The notes under the pieces: generated by a model
Databases searched by the model: none
What the model was told of the DNA's origin: nothing
The model's input: the letters and a program-made list of their open reading frames with translations, nothing else
Position numbers and translations under genes: made by a program
NCBI GenBank assembly: GCA_038049695.1
Contig: CP142451.1
Location: 69,642,001-69,706,000, forward strand
Reading direction: 5' to 3'
Origin: Cinnamomum chago
Taxonomy: Eukaryota > Streptophyta > Magnoliopsida > Laurales > Lauraceae
DNA length: 64,000 nucleotides
Part shown: positions 40,149-51,874 of the stretch, piece after piece
Layout of the letters: each line of letters begins with the position of its first letter
Numbering within the stretch: the stretch's first letter is position 1

Positions 40149-41561
40149 TGTAAGATCCCGACACCTAATTCTTGTAATTAGTGGTAATTAAATTTGTGTT
40201 AGTTTAATGAGGGGATTTGAGGATATTCATCCTAGTTTGAGGGCTAGAATAGATTTCGAATATCTTTGGAAAGTTTTGAGAACCTTTGAACCTAGTTGGA
40301 CAACTTTAAAGGCATATTTGTGCTTTTGTGAAAGATTGGGGGTTATTCATAATTTTTAGAAATTGTGTCCTTGAGCCTGTTAGATAAAGTACGTCGTTCC
40401 CAACAATTTCCGTGTTCATCTCATAGCCAGTCGAAGTGGCGAAACCTTTCATTCCACAATTCCTTCGCATGTAGGGGCATAGTCGTCATTTCTAAAAAAA
40501 TTGAGTCAAAACTCTAAAGTTCTCAAAATATATAATTCTTGTGCCCATTGGAAAGTATATTTAAGTTCGTGAACATCTCCCTGCTGTATTGAACTCATCC
40601 AAGGACTAAATCTCAAGTTATTGGCCAACCAATCCATTTAGGTAGTGGACCCCACTTCCACCCCTTTATAAAAGTTGAACCCTCCTCCCATCCTCTTCTT
40701 TTCTCTCTTACACACAACCCAGCCATGGTAGTAACTTCTATTCTATCTCTCCTTCTTCCTTCTTGCCTCCAAGCTCCAAATCTAAGAAGCTACTCGCCAA
40801 ATGAAGGTCACCATTGCGCTCGTCTTCGTCTCCTCCTCCTCTAGACGCCTTTTCAACACAATGAATGCTTGGCAACCCCTTTACCCACCAATTTCCCTCC
40901 AATCAGACCCTTATAGGTGAGTTGCCTTCATTATTTTGAATGTACAGCACTAGAGGCCCCAAATCCTTGCATGCAAGCCATGCCATCGTCTTTTTACTAA
41001 TTTTCCATTTTTGGGGTATTTAATGGGTTATGTTTGGGGGGTTTTGTTTTAGGGAGTTCTAGCAACTTTGGAGGTTATATGTGGTGTTCTTGGAAGCTTT
41101 GTAACATGATAAAAGTGTTTAATTTGGATAACATCACATACACGCTTTGCTTCCATGATTCCTACGTGTTACTCTTTGTTGGATTCCTAGCTTAGTTGAA
41201 TTGGTCATTGTTTAAATGATAGATGTTAGGTGCTTAATTGGTTAGTTAGTGTTTAAAAATGCTTAAAAACCCCATCCAACATTTCCTCAAAGGAGATGGA
41301 AGAGAAAGACCCGAACTAGATTGAAATGGGCAAACCACCAACTGTGCACTTAAGACGGGCAAAACCATAATTTGTTTGCATGGCTAGCCATAGCGCAATC
41401 GACGGTTTGAGCTAGTACACTCGGCGGTTCACCAAGTTTTGTCCCTTTTGGCTCCGTTTGACCCCAAATGACTTGGATGCCCCCAATTCCTCCCTTTTAG
41501 ATGGTAGCTCATGCCTAAACACATTCTAACCTTATTGGACACTCTAATTAAGGGACCCATA

Positions 41562-43237
41562 TGTTAGATTGTATAGTCTCAATCAATCAGTTGATGTAAT
41601 AAATTGATTAATTTCTTTATTTATCAATATATCATGCTTTCCTTTCATGAGATGAATGGTGATTTATTACTTAATGCACATGACCAATACATATGACATA
41701 ATGACTCATGAGATGAACCGGGTCCCATTAGTATATTAGATGTGATATATGTATATGGATGAGATCCACATACGGGAGACATGTGTCACAAATCTTATAC
41801 TTAAAATATCTTCACAACCAGTGATGAGACTGGGCATCTCATCTGATAAGGTTGCAGCACTTTGATCACTATGAGATAGTATGATTTGTCTCGATCATCA
41901 GAATGTAAGATTTTGGATCATAGTGCTGGTACATTGGATGTATTGAAGGACCATGAGAAGCACCTTATGGAATATTATCTCGATTTAAAGATTGCTCTCA
42001 TAATTCCCTAGTAATAGACTCTTAATCCTGAGACATTGATGAACTTAAGTTTCTATCTATTCATTTGCTTTGAGTCACCAATGAGTGAGGCCAACTGTAG
42101 GTCAACACCTCGGTGTCTTGGGTACGTGGTAGTAGGACTGTGAGAAAATCCAATAGTCAATATGAAATCTATCTACATTATCCCCTTGTGCCAATTAATG
42201 GATTTATCATTAGTAAGTGCGCACCCATCTCAATTAAAAGTTGATTGGATGGTACTGATGATCACTGTAATTAATTGGGGCTCAATGATAATAAGATGTG
42301 GATCTAAGATTGGATGAGACAGATTTATTCCAATTGATCCATGGATAATGATAAAGGGGTCTACTTGTGGTAATTGGGAAGTTTAGGGTCTTCATTATAA
42401 TTTATTCCTAAGACTGGAGTGCAATTGCATTTATATAGTTGTGTTATTTGCAATTAACTGTGGGCCTGGATTACACGTGAGATGTGGGGTCGCGTGTCCC
42501 AGTTGGAGCCAGCTTTCTAAGGAATCCCTAGTGGTCCCCACGCTAGCCCAAGTATTAGAAAGATTCTATTCTTACTTAAACTCTAAAATGAAGGAATTAG
42601 AAAGTTACTATTTCTATTTGAAGTATGACTTCTAATAGTAGTAATAGTAAGCTACTAGTTTGTGTGGAAGTGTGACTTCTAATACAAATTAGTAAAAGAG
42701 ATAAGAGAGGAGACTTGAGGGCTATTTAAAAGGGGAATACACCCCTTGGACGTTAAGCCATAAGAGTGCACGCCCAACCCTCTTTATTTGTGCAAGTGTT
42801 GCACAATTTTCTTCTCTTCTCTCTCTTTTAGTTGCCTTCTAGTTCCTTAGAGTTTCTAGTAGGGTTTTCTCTTGGAGATCCCAACCATCTTCTTGAGAAA
42901 AGAGATCTGATAGAGGGTCATAGCGTGGAAGACAACAAGGTCTTGGAGATCTCTAATTGCTTCAAGAAGAGTTCTTATTCTAGTTGGTTGTCTTCTCCTC
43001 GATTAGAGCACTACCGGGCTCCAAAGGTATAATCTGCTTCTCTACTTGTTGTAGATTATTTTGTTGCATGTAGTTGCTAATTTCTATCTTCTAGATAGGT
43101 TATATTGCTGTACGTGATTGATGAGAATGAGGGATTGCATCTTGGATTGGGTTATAGCCTTCTGGATAGTTGATCCTTGAGTCAAGTGGGTCAAAAAGTG
43201 TTGAAAACCTATCCACGAGGCCCACTTACTTCCGACA
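41562..43237 (+). mobile_element. Candidate solo LTR nested in LTR A1
   Basis: TGTTAGATTGTATAG to CTTACTTCCGACA with near-identical flanks CCATA (41557-41561) and CCATG (43238-43242). It has a TATA-like CTATTTAAAAGG at 42722-42733. No coding region; copia-like by style. One mismatch in the flank leaves the boundaries tentative. Confidence 0.5.
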
Positions 43238-44045
43238 CCATGTACTCTCTAAGCCCGGTTCTTTTGCGATAGAACCATGAACCTTAGACCCTAGAACTTG
43301 GATTTTACTTAGGATCTTGACATTCCCCTTTGAGTTTTTCACTTAAGACCTTCCCTTTTGAATTTTCACTTAGGAGCTCGACCTGCAATATAGAGTTTAC
43401 CATACCTCTTTTGCCGGTACGCAACTTAGAACTTGGACTCACCATAACTTGTTGAGTTGTCTAGAGGCATGTTGATGTAGTTTGAAGTTAAGGATGCGTG
43501 TAGGTAGAGTTTTGGATGCCGAACATCGCACTACACACCAGGGAATTCCAGTCACTAACATCTAGACCCTAAATGTGCGTAAGGTCAAATCGTACTGCCC
43601 TAGCATGTTAATGGAAACCCGATATTTAGATCAACAAGTTTGTAATGAGTCCTTGACTGTGTTGGTGAAATTAACTTGTCTAACACATCAGTACCTGTCT
43701 ACTCGCATATGCGATGTGTGCATCTTTTATGAGTTAGTTGTATTTTTTTTTGTAGACCCTTCCTCACCTAGCCTTAACATAACCTTTGGAATTGTGAATC
43801 AAGCTTGGGGTTTATTGAGTAGTCATTGCCCTACTTCCTGTTAGGAGACATGATCCACAATTGTGGTGTATCGGATCGGTGTGTGCGCATTCTTTACCCT
43901 GTTATCTCCCCGGTCACTCGGATCTAACTTCTACCTTTTCTACCCATCAGGTTGGACCATTTCTTGCCGTAATGTTGTCTGATTGCCTTAGCTCGCATAG
44001 GGTTTTCCATTCTCATGTTAACTCATGTTTGACCAATTTGGTTAA

Positions 44046-45199
44046 GGGAGTGTTTGGATAACTGTAAAATATAATATCACCAAATTTGAATATTGTAAGA
44101 TTTTATTATCACATAATAAAATAGTGGCATATTATAATAATGTGTCACTTATGTTGTTTGGCAATTTATAGGAATTTGAATATACTTATAAAGTATTTGG
44201 CAATTGATAATGTTTTCACTAGATGATTTGAATATATAATAATGTGTCACTTATGTTGTTTGGCAATTTATAGGAATTTGAATATACTTATAAAGTATTT
44301 GGCAATTGATAACGTTTTCACTAGATGATGCACCGAAAACAAGAAATGAAGAGAGAAATAGGGATGATAGACCCAATGGGAATCTACTAATTACCAGTCA
44401 CACATGAGTGATTTAATATCAGTAACCATGGTAGGGCCCGTCTAATTAAAAAATTATTAGACTAAATGTTAAAAACCAAAAGCAATGTTGTTTAATCAAT
44501 GTGGGTCCACATGTTGGAAACCACAACATAATACATCTAATGGTAATTATAGCAGAGGACCCCTATCAAGTGTTAGACATCATTGAGGAATCCATATATG
44601 AAAAATCAATGTGAGGCCCATTTGATGTTAATAGTCCTATTAACCAAGCTAATTATAGTAATCACTAGGGGGCATTAAACAATGAGACTCATTTAATGAT
44701 GACAAACTAATAATTACAATCACACAATCCAATATTGGTAATGAATATGGGGCCCACCTAATGTTGGTAATCATAGTGGAAGTCACATACTGCAACATTT
44801 ATAAGACCCACCTAATATTAATAATCAACAAGAGAATTATATAATTATGACAAGGCAATAGGACCCACATAAAATTTATAAACATGGAAGAGCCCCTCTA
44901 ATAGAGAGTCATAGTATGACTCCTATAAAATCCATCAATATTAAGAATTGTAGTGGGCCACCATGGTAGTATTTGCTCAAGAACTTCCACTCGTGTTTGC
45001 AACAACTCTGGATAACGAAAGATTGTTTATACATCATATGCTTGAAAATTTTTATATGAAGGTTTTTGTAAGAAAGTGAGATATTGTAGGATACCTTCTA
45101 AGTTATCCAAACACCTAGTTTTTAGGTGTGTAGATTATATTTTAAAACATGAGATAATATAGCAAAATCTTTAGAAATATATGATTTCCAAACACCCTC
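44046..45199. mobile_element. PIF/Harbinger (Tourist-like) non-autonomous element
   Basis: Left GGGAGTGTTTGGATAAC and, as complement of the right end, GAGGGTGTTTGGAAATC, flanked by TAA on both sides (44043-44045 and 45200-45202). This matches the Tourist terminal repeat style and 3-base TAA duplication. It contains a ~98-base direct repeat (TAATGTGTCACTTATG to GTATTTGGCAATTGATAA) near 44140 and 44239. Degenerate GGCCCACCTAAT-like units follow in the middle. No transposase frame. Confidence 0.65.
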
Positions 45200-45539
45200 T
45201 AAGTTCTTCAGTAATGATGTTTTACGCTATTGGTTTTATCTGATTTAGTCCCGTTAGACCGATTTCGACCAAGCTCAGTAAATATGAGATTCATTAAGGC
45301 TACTCATTTATGATATGCGACTTTAGTTAGATTTACCTGTGTTCAGAGTAGATCCCTTATTCAGTGAGACATGTTAGACAGAGTTCAGTTATATCAACTT
45401 ACCTCAATCCCTGGAGTCGACACCACTTACCTTTGATCCCCTATCAGTTGGCCCCAACTACCATGACATTTAGACGTTTTAGCACTGCTACAATTAGTTT
45501 TTTGTTTTTAGCCCATTTACAGGTTAAATCGTGCAGCAG

Positions 45540-45888
45540 TGTAAGACCCCAACCCCTAGTTCCTGAGATTAATACTAACTAAGTGTGTGGTTAGTTCACT
45601 AAGTGGTTTTAAACGCTAATTGTCTTGCTTTAACGGTTAGAATAGATTTTGAATAGCTTTGAGAAGTTGTGAGACTCTTTGAACCTAGTTTGAGACATTT
45701 TGGGTCCTTTGTGTATTTTTGGGAAAGTGTGGGGGGCTATTTTCAAATTCCGAAAAATTATGTTCTTGAGCCCATTTGATAGAGAATAACACTTCCTATA
45801 ACCTTTTTGTTCAACCGGTGTCCATTCGAAGCCCCCGAAAGCAATTATCTCATCATTAGGGGCAAAACTGTCTTTTTTTTACTTAGAA
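45540..45888 (+). mobile_element. Long LTR A2 (TGTAAGATCCC family), 5' part
   Basis: TGTAAGACCCCAACCCC, then AATAGATTTTGAATA, TTTGAACCTAGTT and GGGGCAAAACTGTC, parallel to copy A1. Cut at about 45889 by a MULE terminal repeat. Its remaining part is not visible in the window. Confidence 0.65.
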
Positions 45889-46331
45889 AGAGTGCTGCTA
45901 CCTGCACATTGGGATTTGCTCTCCACACACTGCAATAAATTGAGACTAAAATGCCCACTTGTAAATTTACCAAAATGACTGAACTTCACCCCTCCTAGAG
46001 TCTACTTGATTTGATATGAGAGGGGTTCTACTGCTATCTACACACTGCGTTTTCCTTCCAAATCAAAATATGAGAAGGGTTCCTCAGTTTACAATCTTCG
46101 TGCATTCATCACTCCTCTCTACTTGCTTCCCTCCTTTTCAGTTTAAATGAACGTGAAGATTGCATCAGGAAGACAAGGTTTCTACTTCCTGCATTGACTC
46201 CTCTCTACTTCCCCCCTCTTTCATCTTCTTCTCTCCCGGTTAAAGCCTCACCTCATTCTCTATTTGGCTGCAACGATTTTAATCTTGATTTCATTCAAAG
46301 TTGATACCCGCTTTGCTAGCATTCTTAAGCA

Positions 46332-46652
46332 ATGGACAAGCAGATGATGGCTCTCGATCATTCGAGCAGTGTCGAGGTAAGCATATTCATCGCGACTTGT
46401 GATATGGTCAGAGACGAACCGTTCGGCGCTGCATGTCTGACCGAATGTCCTTTACGCGACATGTTAGTACCGAAGATTTCACAATTGAACGACGAGAAGA
46501 ACAAAAATTACGGACATGACAGATCGAAAATAAGGAAACTGTGCGGACATGCAGGACCGAAAATAAGGACAATGTGCAATGATTTAGGTCCGAACAACTT
46601 AATTATGTCCAGGTATTTAGAGCCGTGCAATTGTGTCATTTACATACTCTAA
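46332..46652 (+). other. Short frame near the 5' end of the MULE gene
   Basis: 106 residues starting MDKQMMALDHSSSVEVSIF. The nearby bases ATGGACAAGCAGATG resemble GTGGACAAGCAAATGG in the fold-back MULE (16751 onward), so this may be the original start region of the transposase gene. It contains GGACATG-type repeats and has no domain of its own. Confidence 0.35.
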
Positions 46653-46829
46653 CAAAATTGGTTCCATAGCAGTTTCATGCGCCTACTGAATGCAGCAAGG
46701 TTGGCTCGGAATGTGTGGTTGATTATAGTAATGAGTTTATCACTTAAGAGGTAATTAATCTAGATGAATCATTCGATATTTAAATTGATGAAGTAACTTG
46801 GTTTAATATAATTTTGTTTGGTTATGTGC

Positions 46830-48830
46830 AGATATTCACTAGCCGAGAAGCCCTAATTAATTAGGCTCGTGAGGTTGGGAGGAGAAATGGTTTCATTGTT
46901 GTGATTAAGACATCAACAGCACCCAACAGGAGAAATAAAAAACCAAGGCTGACCCTTGGGTGTGAGAGGAGTGGGTCTTATAGAGACACGAGGATATAAC
47001 TAAAGATGGGACCGTTGGGAAGAAATTGAAGCAGACTGGTTCGAAAAAATGTGGATGTCCATTCACGTTACAAGGCAAAGTGGTTGGCTCAAATGAGGAA
47101 TGGATGTTGCATGTAGACACGAGGATATAACTAAAGATGGGACCGTTGGGAAGAAATTGAAGCAGACTGGTTCGAAAAAATGTGGATGCCCATTCACGTT
47201 ACAAGGCAAAGTGGTTAGCTCAAATGAGGAATGGATGTTGCATGTAGTGTGTGGTGTGCATAATCATCCAGCTGCAGACTTTCTAGAAGGGCACTCATTT
47301 GTAGGGAGATTAATAAAGGAGGAAACTTCATTGCTGGTAGACATGTCCAAGAATATGGTCCGGCCAAAGGATATCTTGGTGACACTGAAACATAAAAATG
47401 AGTTAAATGTAAGCACAATGAAGACTATTCACAACCTATTGTTGCTGTAACATACAGATATAAAAGCATCATTTGAAAAAAGTAAGACGGTTGTGCAACA
47501 CAATTTCAAGCCTTCTGAATTTAAAGAACTTTGTGGGAATATTTCTATAAGTGCATTAGAGAAAATATTGGCTGAGACGAAACGAGCCTCGTCAATTGGT
47601 ATTGATAAAGATGCTTGTGGCTGTGTACTTCGACACACACAAGGTCTATCTTGTGCTCATGAGATTGCAGAATACATAAGTGTTGGGCGCCCTATTTCTC
47701 TAGATTGCACACATATGCATTGACGCAAGCTTGACTTGCTATCTACCGCTTCTGCCCAGGACTCTAGTGTCAATTTGGATTGCATGCCAAAGATAGATTT
47801 AATCGTCGAACAGTTTAGGAGCTATGATTCGAGAAAGAAGTTACAGATCTTGGAAAAGCTTAGGGAGCTAGCAAAGCCTGATACGACCTCATTGATCGAG
47901 CTAGATTCGAAAACTAAATATAGGGGGCGTCCCAAATTGAAATTACATAATTCTACTAAACGTGAACCCTCTTCCTTTGATTATGTCGAATCAGCTCAGG
48001 GTAGTTACTCTCCTGTCTTGAAGACGAAAGAGACTATTGTCAATAGTGGGGCCTCCTTGGTTCCCGTGAAGAGGCTGATGCCTAAGCAAAAGGTCAGTCG
48101 CACCCGAAATTTGAAGCCAGTTTCTTATATTAACACACTCCTAGCTGGTTTAACGCTTTATATTCATCGTGTAAAAGATGTCAATGCGGATGGCAATTGT
48201 GGCTTTAGAGCCATTGCAGGGTTGATGAGACTTGGTGAGAACTCGTGCAACAGGTACGGAAAGATCTTTCTAGAGAGTTGGTGACTCATGCAGAACACTA
48301 CAGACAATTATATGGATCACACCAAAGGGTTAATGAACTTCTCCACATCATATCGTACCAAGGGGATTGCCCTCCATATGATTGGTGGATGATGATGCCG
48401 GACATGGGACATCTAATTGCATCGCACTATAACGTTGTCCTATACCACCTGTCAATTGAGCAATGCCTGACTTTTCTTCCTCCTCGATCGGTGCCTATTC
48501 CTATTGCTGCTAGACGGGAGATCGCACTCGGTTTTGTCAATCAGAACCACTTTTTCAGGTGATAATAGTAGATTCACCTATCATATTTTGCTTGAAATGC
48601 CGTGACTCACTTGAAATCCTTGTTATGTGTAGGTTTTCCTCGTACAAGGTCATCCAATTCCACCCATTGCTACTAATTGGATTCGTCACCATCACCCTTC
48701 TACAGATGGTTGGGTTACAACTTATCAATCTCGGATCCAACATTTCAGAGAAATTATTAGTCCATCAGTTGCCACATGTGAAACCATCGATCTGGAATGA
48801 TTGTTATATTTTATAAGGATGTACAAGGAT
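46830..48830 (+). pseudogene. MULE transposase derivative: FAR1 N-terminus + SWIM + OTU cysteine protease
   Basis: Parts in order: a FAR1-type DNA-binding region (46833-47450; IFTSREALIN, EVGRRNGFIVVIK, then KKCGCPFTLQGK and VCGVHNHPAADFLEGHSF), a SWIM finger (47607-47680; CGC followed by CAH) and a linker with RGRPKLKLHNSTKRE. An OTU protease follows, with the catalytic Cys in VNADGNCGFRAIAG (48180-48222) and the His in NQNHFF (about 48537-48557). The DDE catalytic core expected between FAR1 and SWIM is absent: the text jumps from STMKTI to IKASFEKSK within some 50 bases. A 131-base tandem duplication (46984-47114 and 47115-47245) repeats part of the FAR1 region, and the OTU part changes frame near 48240. 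So this copy cannot encode a working transposase. FAR1/SWIM with DDE is the normal MULE transposase; OTU fusions are known from plant MULEs. Confidence 0.8.
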
Positions 48831-49009
48831 CCAATTTGTTAAGAACTCAATGAAATTGAGCCTTGTTGTAACTTTTTCCACTATTTCTTTTTTAATAAAA
48901 GAACATTCCATATATCTTCATGGTGCATGGCACATCACTTAAGTTGTAGTTGCTAACTGCGGATGACAATTTAAATTGAACGATCCTGATATTCCGGAAA
49001 ATAACAGTT

Positions 49010-49180
49010 TGCATGGCCCTGTATACCCGAGAAATAACATTTTGCATGGCCATGTATAATCGAGAAATAACAGTTTTCATGGCCCTGTATAAACCGAGAA
49101 TTAACAGTTTACACGGCCCTGAGACGCCAAGCAGTTTTTATGGTGTCGGCCCTGATACGCCGAACACAAGGTCATCAATG
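49010..49180. repeat. GGCCCTGTATAC-type short repeats between the two MULE genes
   Basis: Four to five spaced copies of (GCATGGCCCTGTATACCGAGAA)-like units about 40 bases apart, ending in GTCGGCCCTGATACGCCG. They resemble the GTTCGGCCCTGTAACGCC words of the fold-back MULE. Confidence 0.7.
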
Positions 49181-49439
49181 TTTGGCACCAACATTGGCAA
49201 CTTTGTTCGTACCAGTTTACAAAACTACATCATCCATTTCATCTAAATGCTATGCAAATAAAAAGATACTATCATTTTACATCAATACAAACTGCAACAT
49301 TAAAAAAGATATCCATAAAGAGGCCAATGTATGTCAAAAGTTTTACATGTACCATCTTTGGTACCCAAAAAATTGCATAAACTCAGTTTACAATCTTTCA
49401 AAAGAAGTACTTCAACTCGAGCCACAAAAAAATACATAC

Positions 49440-50606
49440 CAAATGCTAAGTCCACATCCTAGACCCCACGTCTCCCCTTGCGGCTGTAAGTACGTGTCTC
49501 GCTCCGTGGCGGTCTATGAACAAGATCTTCCGGATTGGCTCCATCTAAGACCCTGTAGACGTCCTCTAGGGCCGCGTACAAGGCATCGGGATCTCGGACA
49601 CTCAGACTATGCCCTCTCCTTAGAATCGGTTGAATAATACTTTGGGCATCCACGATGCGCTGTTAATTGATCACATAATGCACAAATTAGTCAGTTTGTT
49701 CAGTTGGTTATACATAATATAATAGTTTAGTTGTCAGGCATCATACCAAACGTGGGTCTATAGAAGAGCTGCCCTGAGAATCTTGAACACGCGGATTGAA
49801 CGTGGAGCGATGTTCAGGGTTCTGAATGATTGAGTGCGACACTCGGAGGAACCATTCCATATAATTGGGTGCACAGTCCCATGGGTGCGCCGTAGGCACA
49901 CCACGCTCCATCAGAGATAGGAGGTGGTTATGCCACCTTTCCCATATTTGATCCAAGTAATTGTAAGTAATTCGATACCGATTTGCGGTGGCACCCCTAG
50001 TGGCGCGCTGTGGAGCTAGTGGAGTGGGGCGATGCGTTGGACCCTACCAAACTACCTAAGCACCTGATCAGGATGATATGGTTCAACGATGTCCATGCAC
50101 TTAAGACAGCCAGTATAATGAGCAACCTCGTGAAAGGGGTGATTGCCCTGTGCTCTCGGTAGGGGTCCTACACCACCTGCAACATTAATCAACAAATGCA
50201 TTAGTTAAATTGTACCGTACTCATTTACTCCATTTTTTTTATAACTTATAAGACCTTACCTCATGGGCACCAAGATCGTTAAGTGCCTCTCGTAGTGACT
50301 GCAGGTTGGACATTTAGTCTCCAGACTCTCTTAGTGGCACCCAGCAATGCACCCGCGGTAAATTTTCTGTGTATGTGCGGTTTGGGTGAGGCCTACACCT
50401 GGGGAAATGCTCGTAAATCCATGCCTCTAATAGAGTTAGATATCCAGCAATCTGCCTCACTCCACTCCGAGTAGCAAACCCTAACTGTCGGTATAGGTAC
50501 GCAAGCGCAGCAGCTCCCCAAGCATATGTGCGTGCCTCATCGAAGTTCATTAGCAGCCTTAGATAGAGCATTGGGACCCTCGTGCCACTCTTGTCTGTGA
50601 AGAGTG
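49440..50606 (-). pseudogene. Plant mobile domain (PMD, MAIN/MAIL-like) gene fragment in the MULE
   Basis: Minus-strand order: LFTDKSGTRVPMLYLRLL, then the PMD hallmark AYAWGAAALAYLYRQL-type block (here TYAWGAAALAYLYRQLGFAT) and IAGYLTLLEAWIYEHFP with HCWVPL (50314-50600). An intron-like gap with GTAAGG donor and GCAG acceptor follows (about 50176-50262). Then come GCLKCMDIVEPYHPDQVLR and a C-terminal block YMEWFLRVSHSI (49741-49956), then a tail to about 49459. Several in-frame stops are present, and the N-terminal part is separated by the copia insertion at 50607. The domain occurs in MAIN/MAIL silencing factors and, repeatedly, in plant transposons. Here it is most likely cargo of the MULE. 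Confidence 0.75.
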
Positions 50607-51874
50607 TGTTAGAAACGAGTAGAAACCAAGATCTCTAGATATTGCGTATAGATCACTGCGGAAATAAACTTGAACTAATATGATGAAATCATACCTACGA
50701 GATCTATCTGATTTGATTTCGATCTTACAGCAACCTGAAAACCTCAAGATCTTCTACTGTATTCCTATATGCTAGAACTCACACTAGGGAGTAAGCCTCT
50801 TCTGCGAATTCTCCTCTACTATCTAAAACCGAGATTTCTCTCTTGTTATTCTTCTTGTATGTTAACCTAGAGCGCAATAGCGCATATTTATAGACTACAA
50901 TAGGGACCTTAAGAAGGAAATAAGGATAGACTCCTTATGGAAATAGGAAACCCTAATTCGACCGAAATTAGAATCCTAGTTCCATAAATTACAATTCAGT
51001 CCACTAAAGAATTGTAATTACACCCCAGTCCTTATTCTCAAAATAATATTTCGAGCTTCTTGTTATTAAATGCTTATTAATCTCCCCACGTTAAGATTTC
51101 AGATATCCATCGATTAAATAATTACTGACATCTATATTTAATCGATATCTTTATAATTTCTTGATACCTTACACTTAACTTATTTGATATGTCGGACACA
51201 AAGTCCACCTACAGGGTTTGACATAATCAAAACTTAAAAGCTTCATCAAGGGGATATCATCAATCCTTATTACGGGACTTGGATTATGTCAATAAACTAA
51301 TATCCACCATACACATAGTGCAATCATCCAATTCACTGAGATTATTGACCTATAAAAGATCTCACTTCTTCGTAAAAATCAAAATGCCAAACACTAAATG
51401 TATGTGTCTATTATTTATGTCGGAATTAAGAGTACAAGCACTCATAATAACCATTTAGATGTTCATCATCTTATATAGTCAGTATAAAGACAATAAACCC
51501 AAAAACACGATCCTGTTCAATACACACATAGTGTACTAGCATAATGAGTTGAAACTATACCGTTTTCCATAGTCAAGACAAGCCCGCTGAAACATCATGC
51601 TCCAATCGTACCGGTGGTGTGTCCAAATCCATGTAGATTGTGAACAACAACTTATATTCCATAAGAGTCGACAAATAAGTCTTCTGTGTGTAAGTAAAAC
51701 TCTACACACCAATTTGTCTACTTCATATAATAAAGGACACTCACATGCATAATAATTAATAATGCAACCATTTGCTCATATAAAATCTCAGTTAGATGAG
51801 AAGACAAAATATACTAAAAATGAACTAGTCAAAGACAAATACATAAAGTATGTTTTTAGTATAAATTTCCAACA
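50607..51874 (-). repeat. 3' LTR of the 50.6 kb copia element
   Basis: Begins TGTTAGAAACGAGTAG and ends TTTCCAACA, next to the polypurine tract complement ATCTCCCACTT. 1268 bases. Confidence 0.9.

Larger units (their letters stand above)
40149..45539 (+). mobile_element. Long LTR A1 (TGTAAGATCCC family) with two nested elements
   Basis: Starts TGTAAGATCCCGACACC. Subtracting the nested solo LTR (41562-43237) and the Tourist-like element (44046-45199) with their duplications leaves about 2.55 kb, close to the 2.5 kb of LTR C. It shares TCTCATAGCC, GGGGCATAGTCGTCATTT and GCCCATTGGAAAGTA with LTR B. It contains a TATA-like TTTATAAAAG at 40664-40673. Motifs AAACCACCAACTG, CGACGGTTTGAG and CGGCGGTTCACC lie at 41330-41440. 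The right end is not defined and the next LTR copy begins at 45540. Confidence 0.6.
45889..50606. mobile_element. MULE carrying FAR1/SWIM/OTU and plant-mobile-domain genes (left part)
   Basis: The left end AGAGTGCTGCTACCTGCACA with CTCCACACACTGCAATAAAT downstream matches the terminal repeat of the fold-back MULE at 16421 (CTACCTGCACAC, CTCTACACACTGCATTTAAT). Inside are a plus-strand transposase-derived gene (46830-48830) and a convergent minus-strand plant mobile domain gene (49440-50606). Between them, around 49010-49170, sit several CATGGCCCTGTATA-like words and GTCGGCCCTGATACGCCG, related to the core motif of the fold-back MULE. The element is split at 50606 by a copia insertion and its right end is not in the window. 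Confidence 0.65.

Noticed and set aside
42441-43061. Plus-strand frames around 42.4-43.0 kb
   Set aside because: They lie in a solo-LTR-like sequence and do not resemble any protein.
45540-45888. A1 and A2 as the paired LTRs of one element
   Set aside because: No coding interior, primer site or polypurine tract is seen between them. A1's net length already equals one LTR, so A2 looks like a separate insertion or a recombined neighbour.
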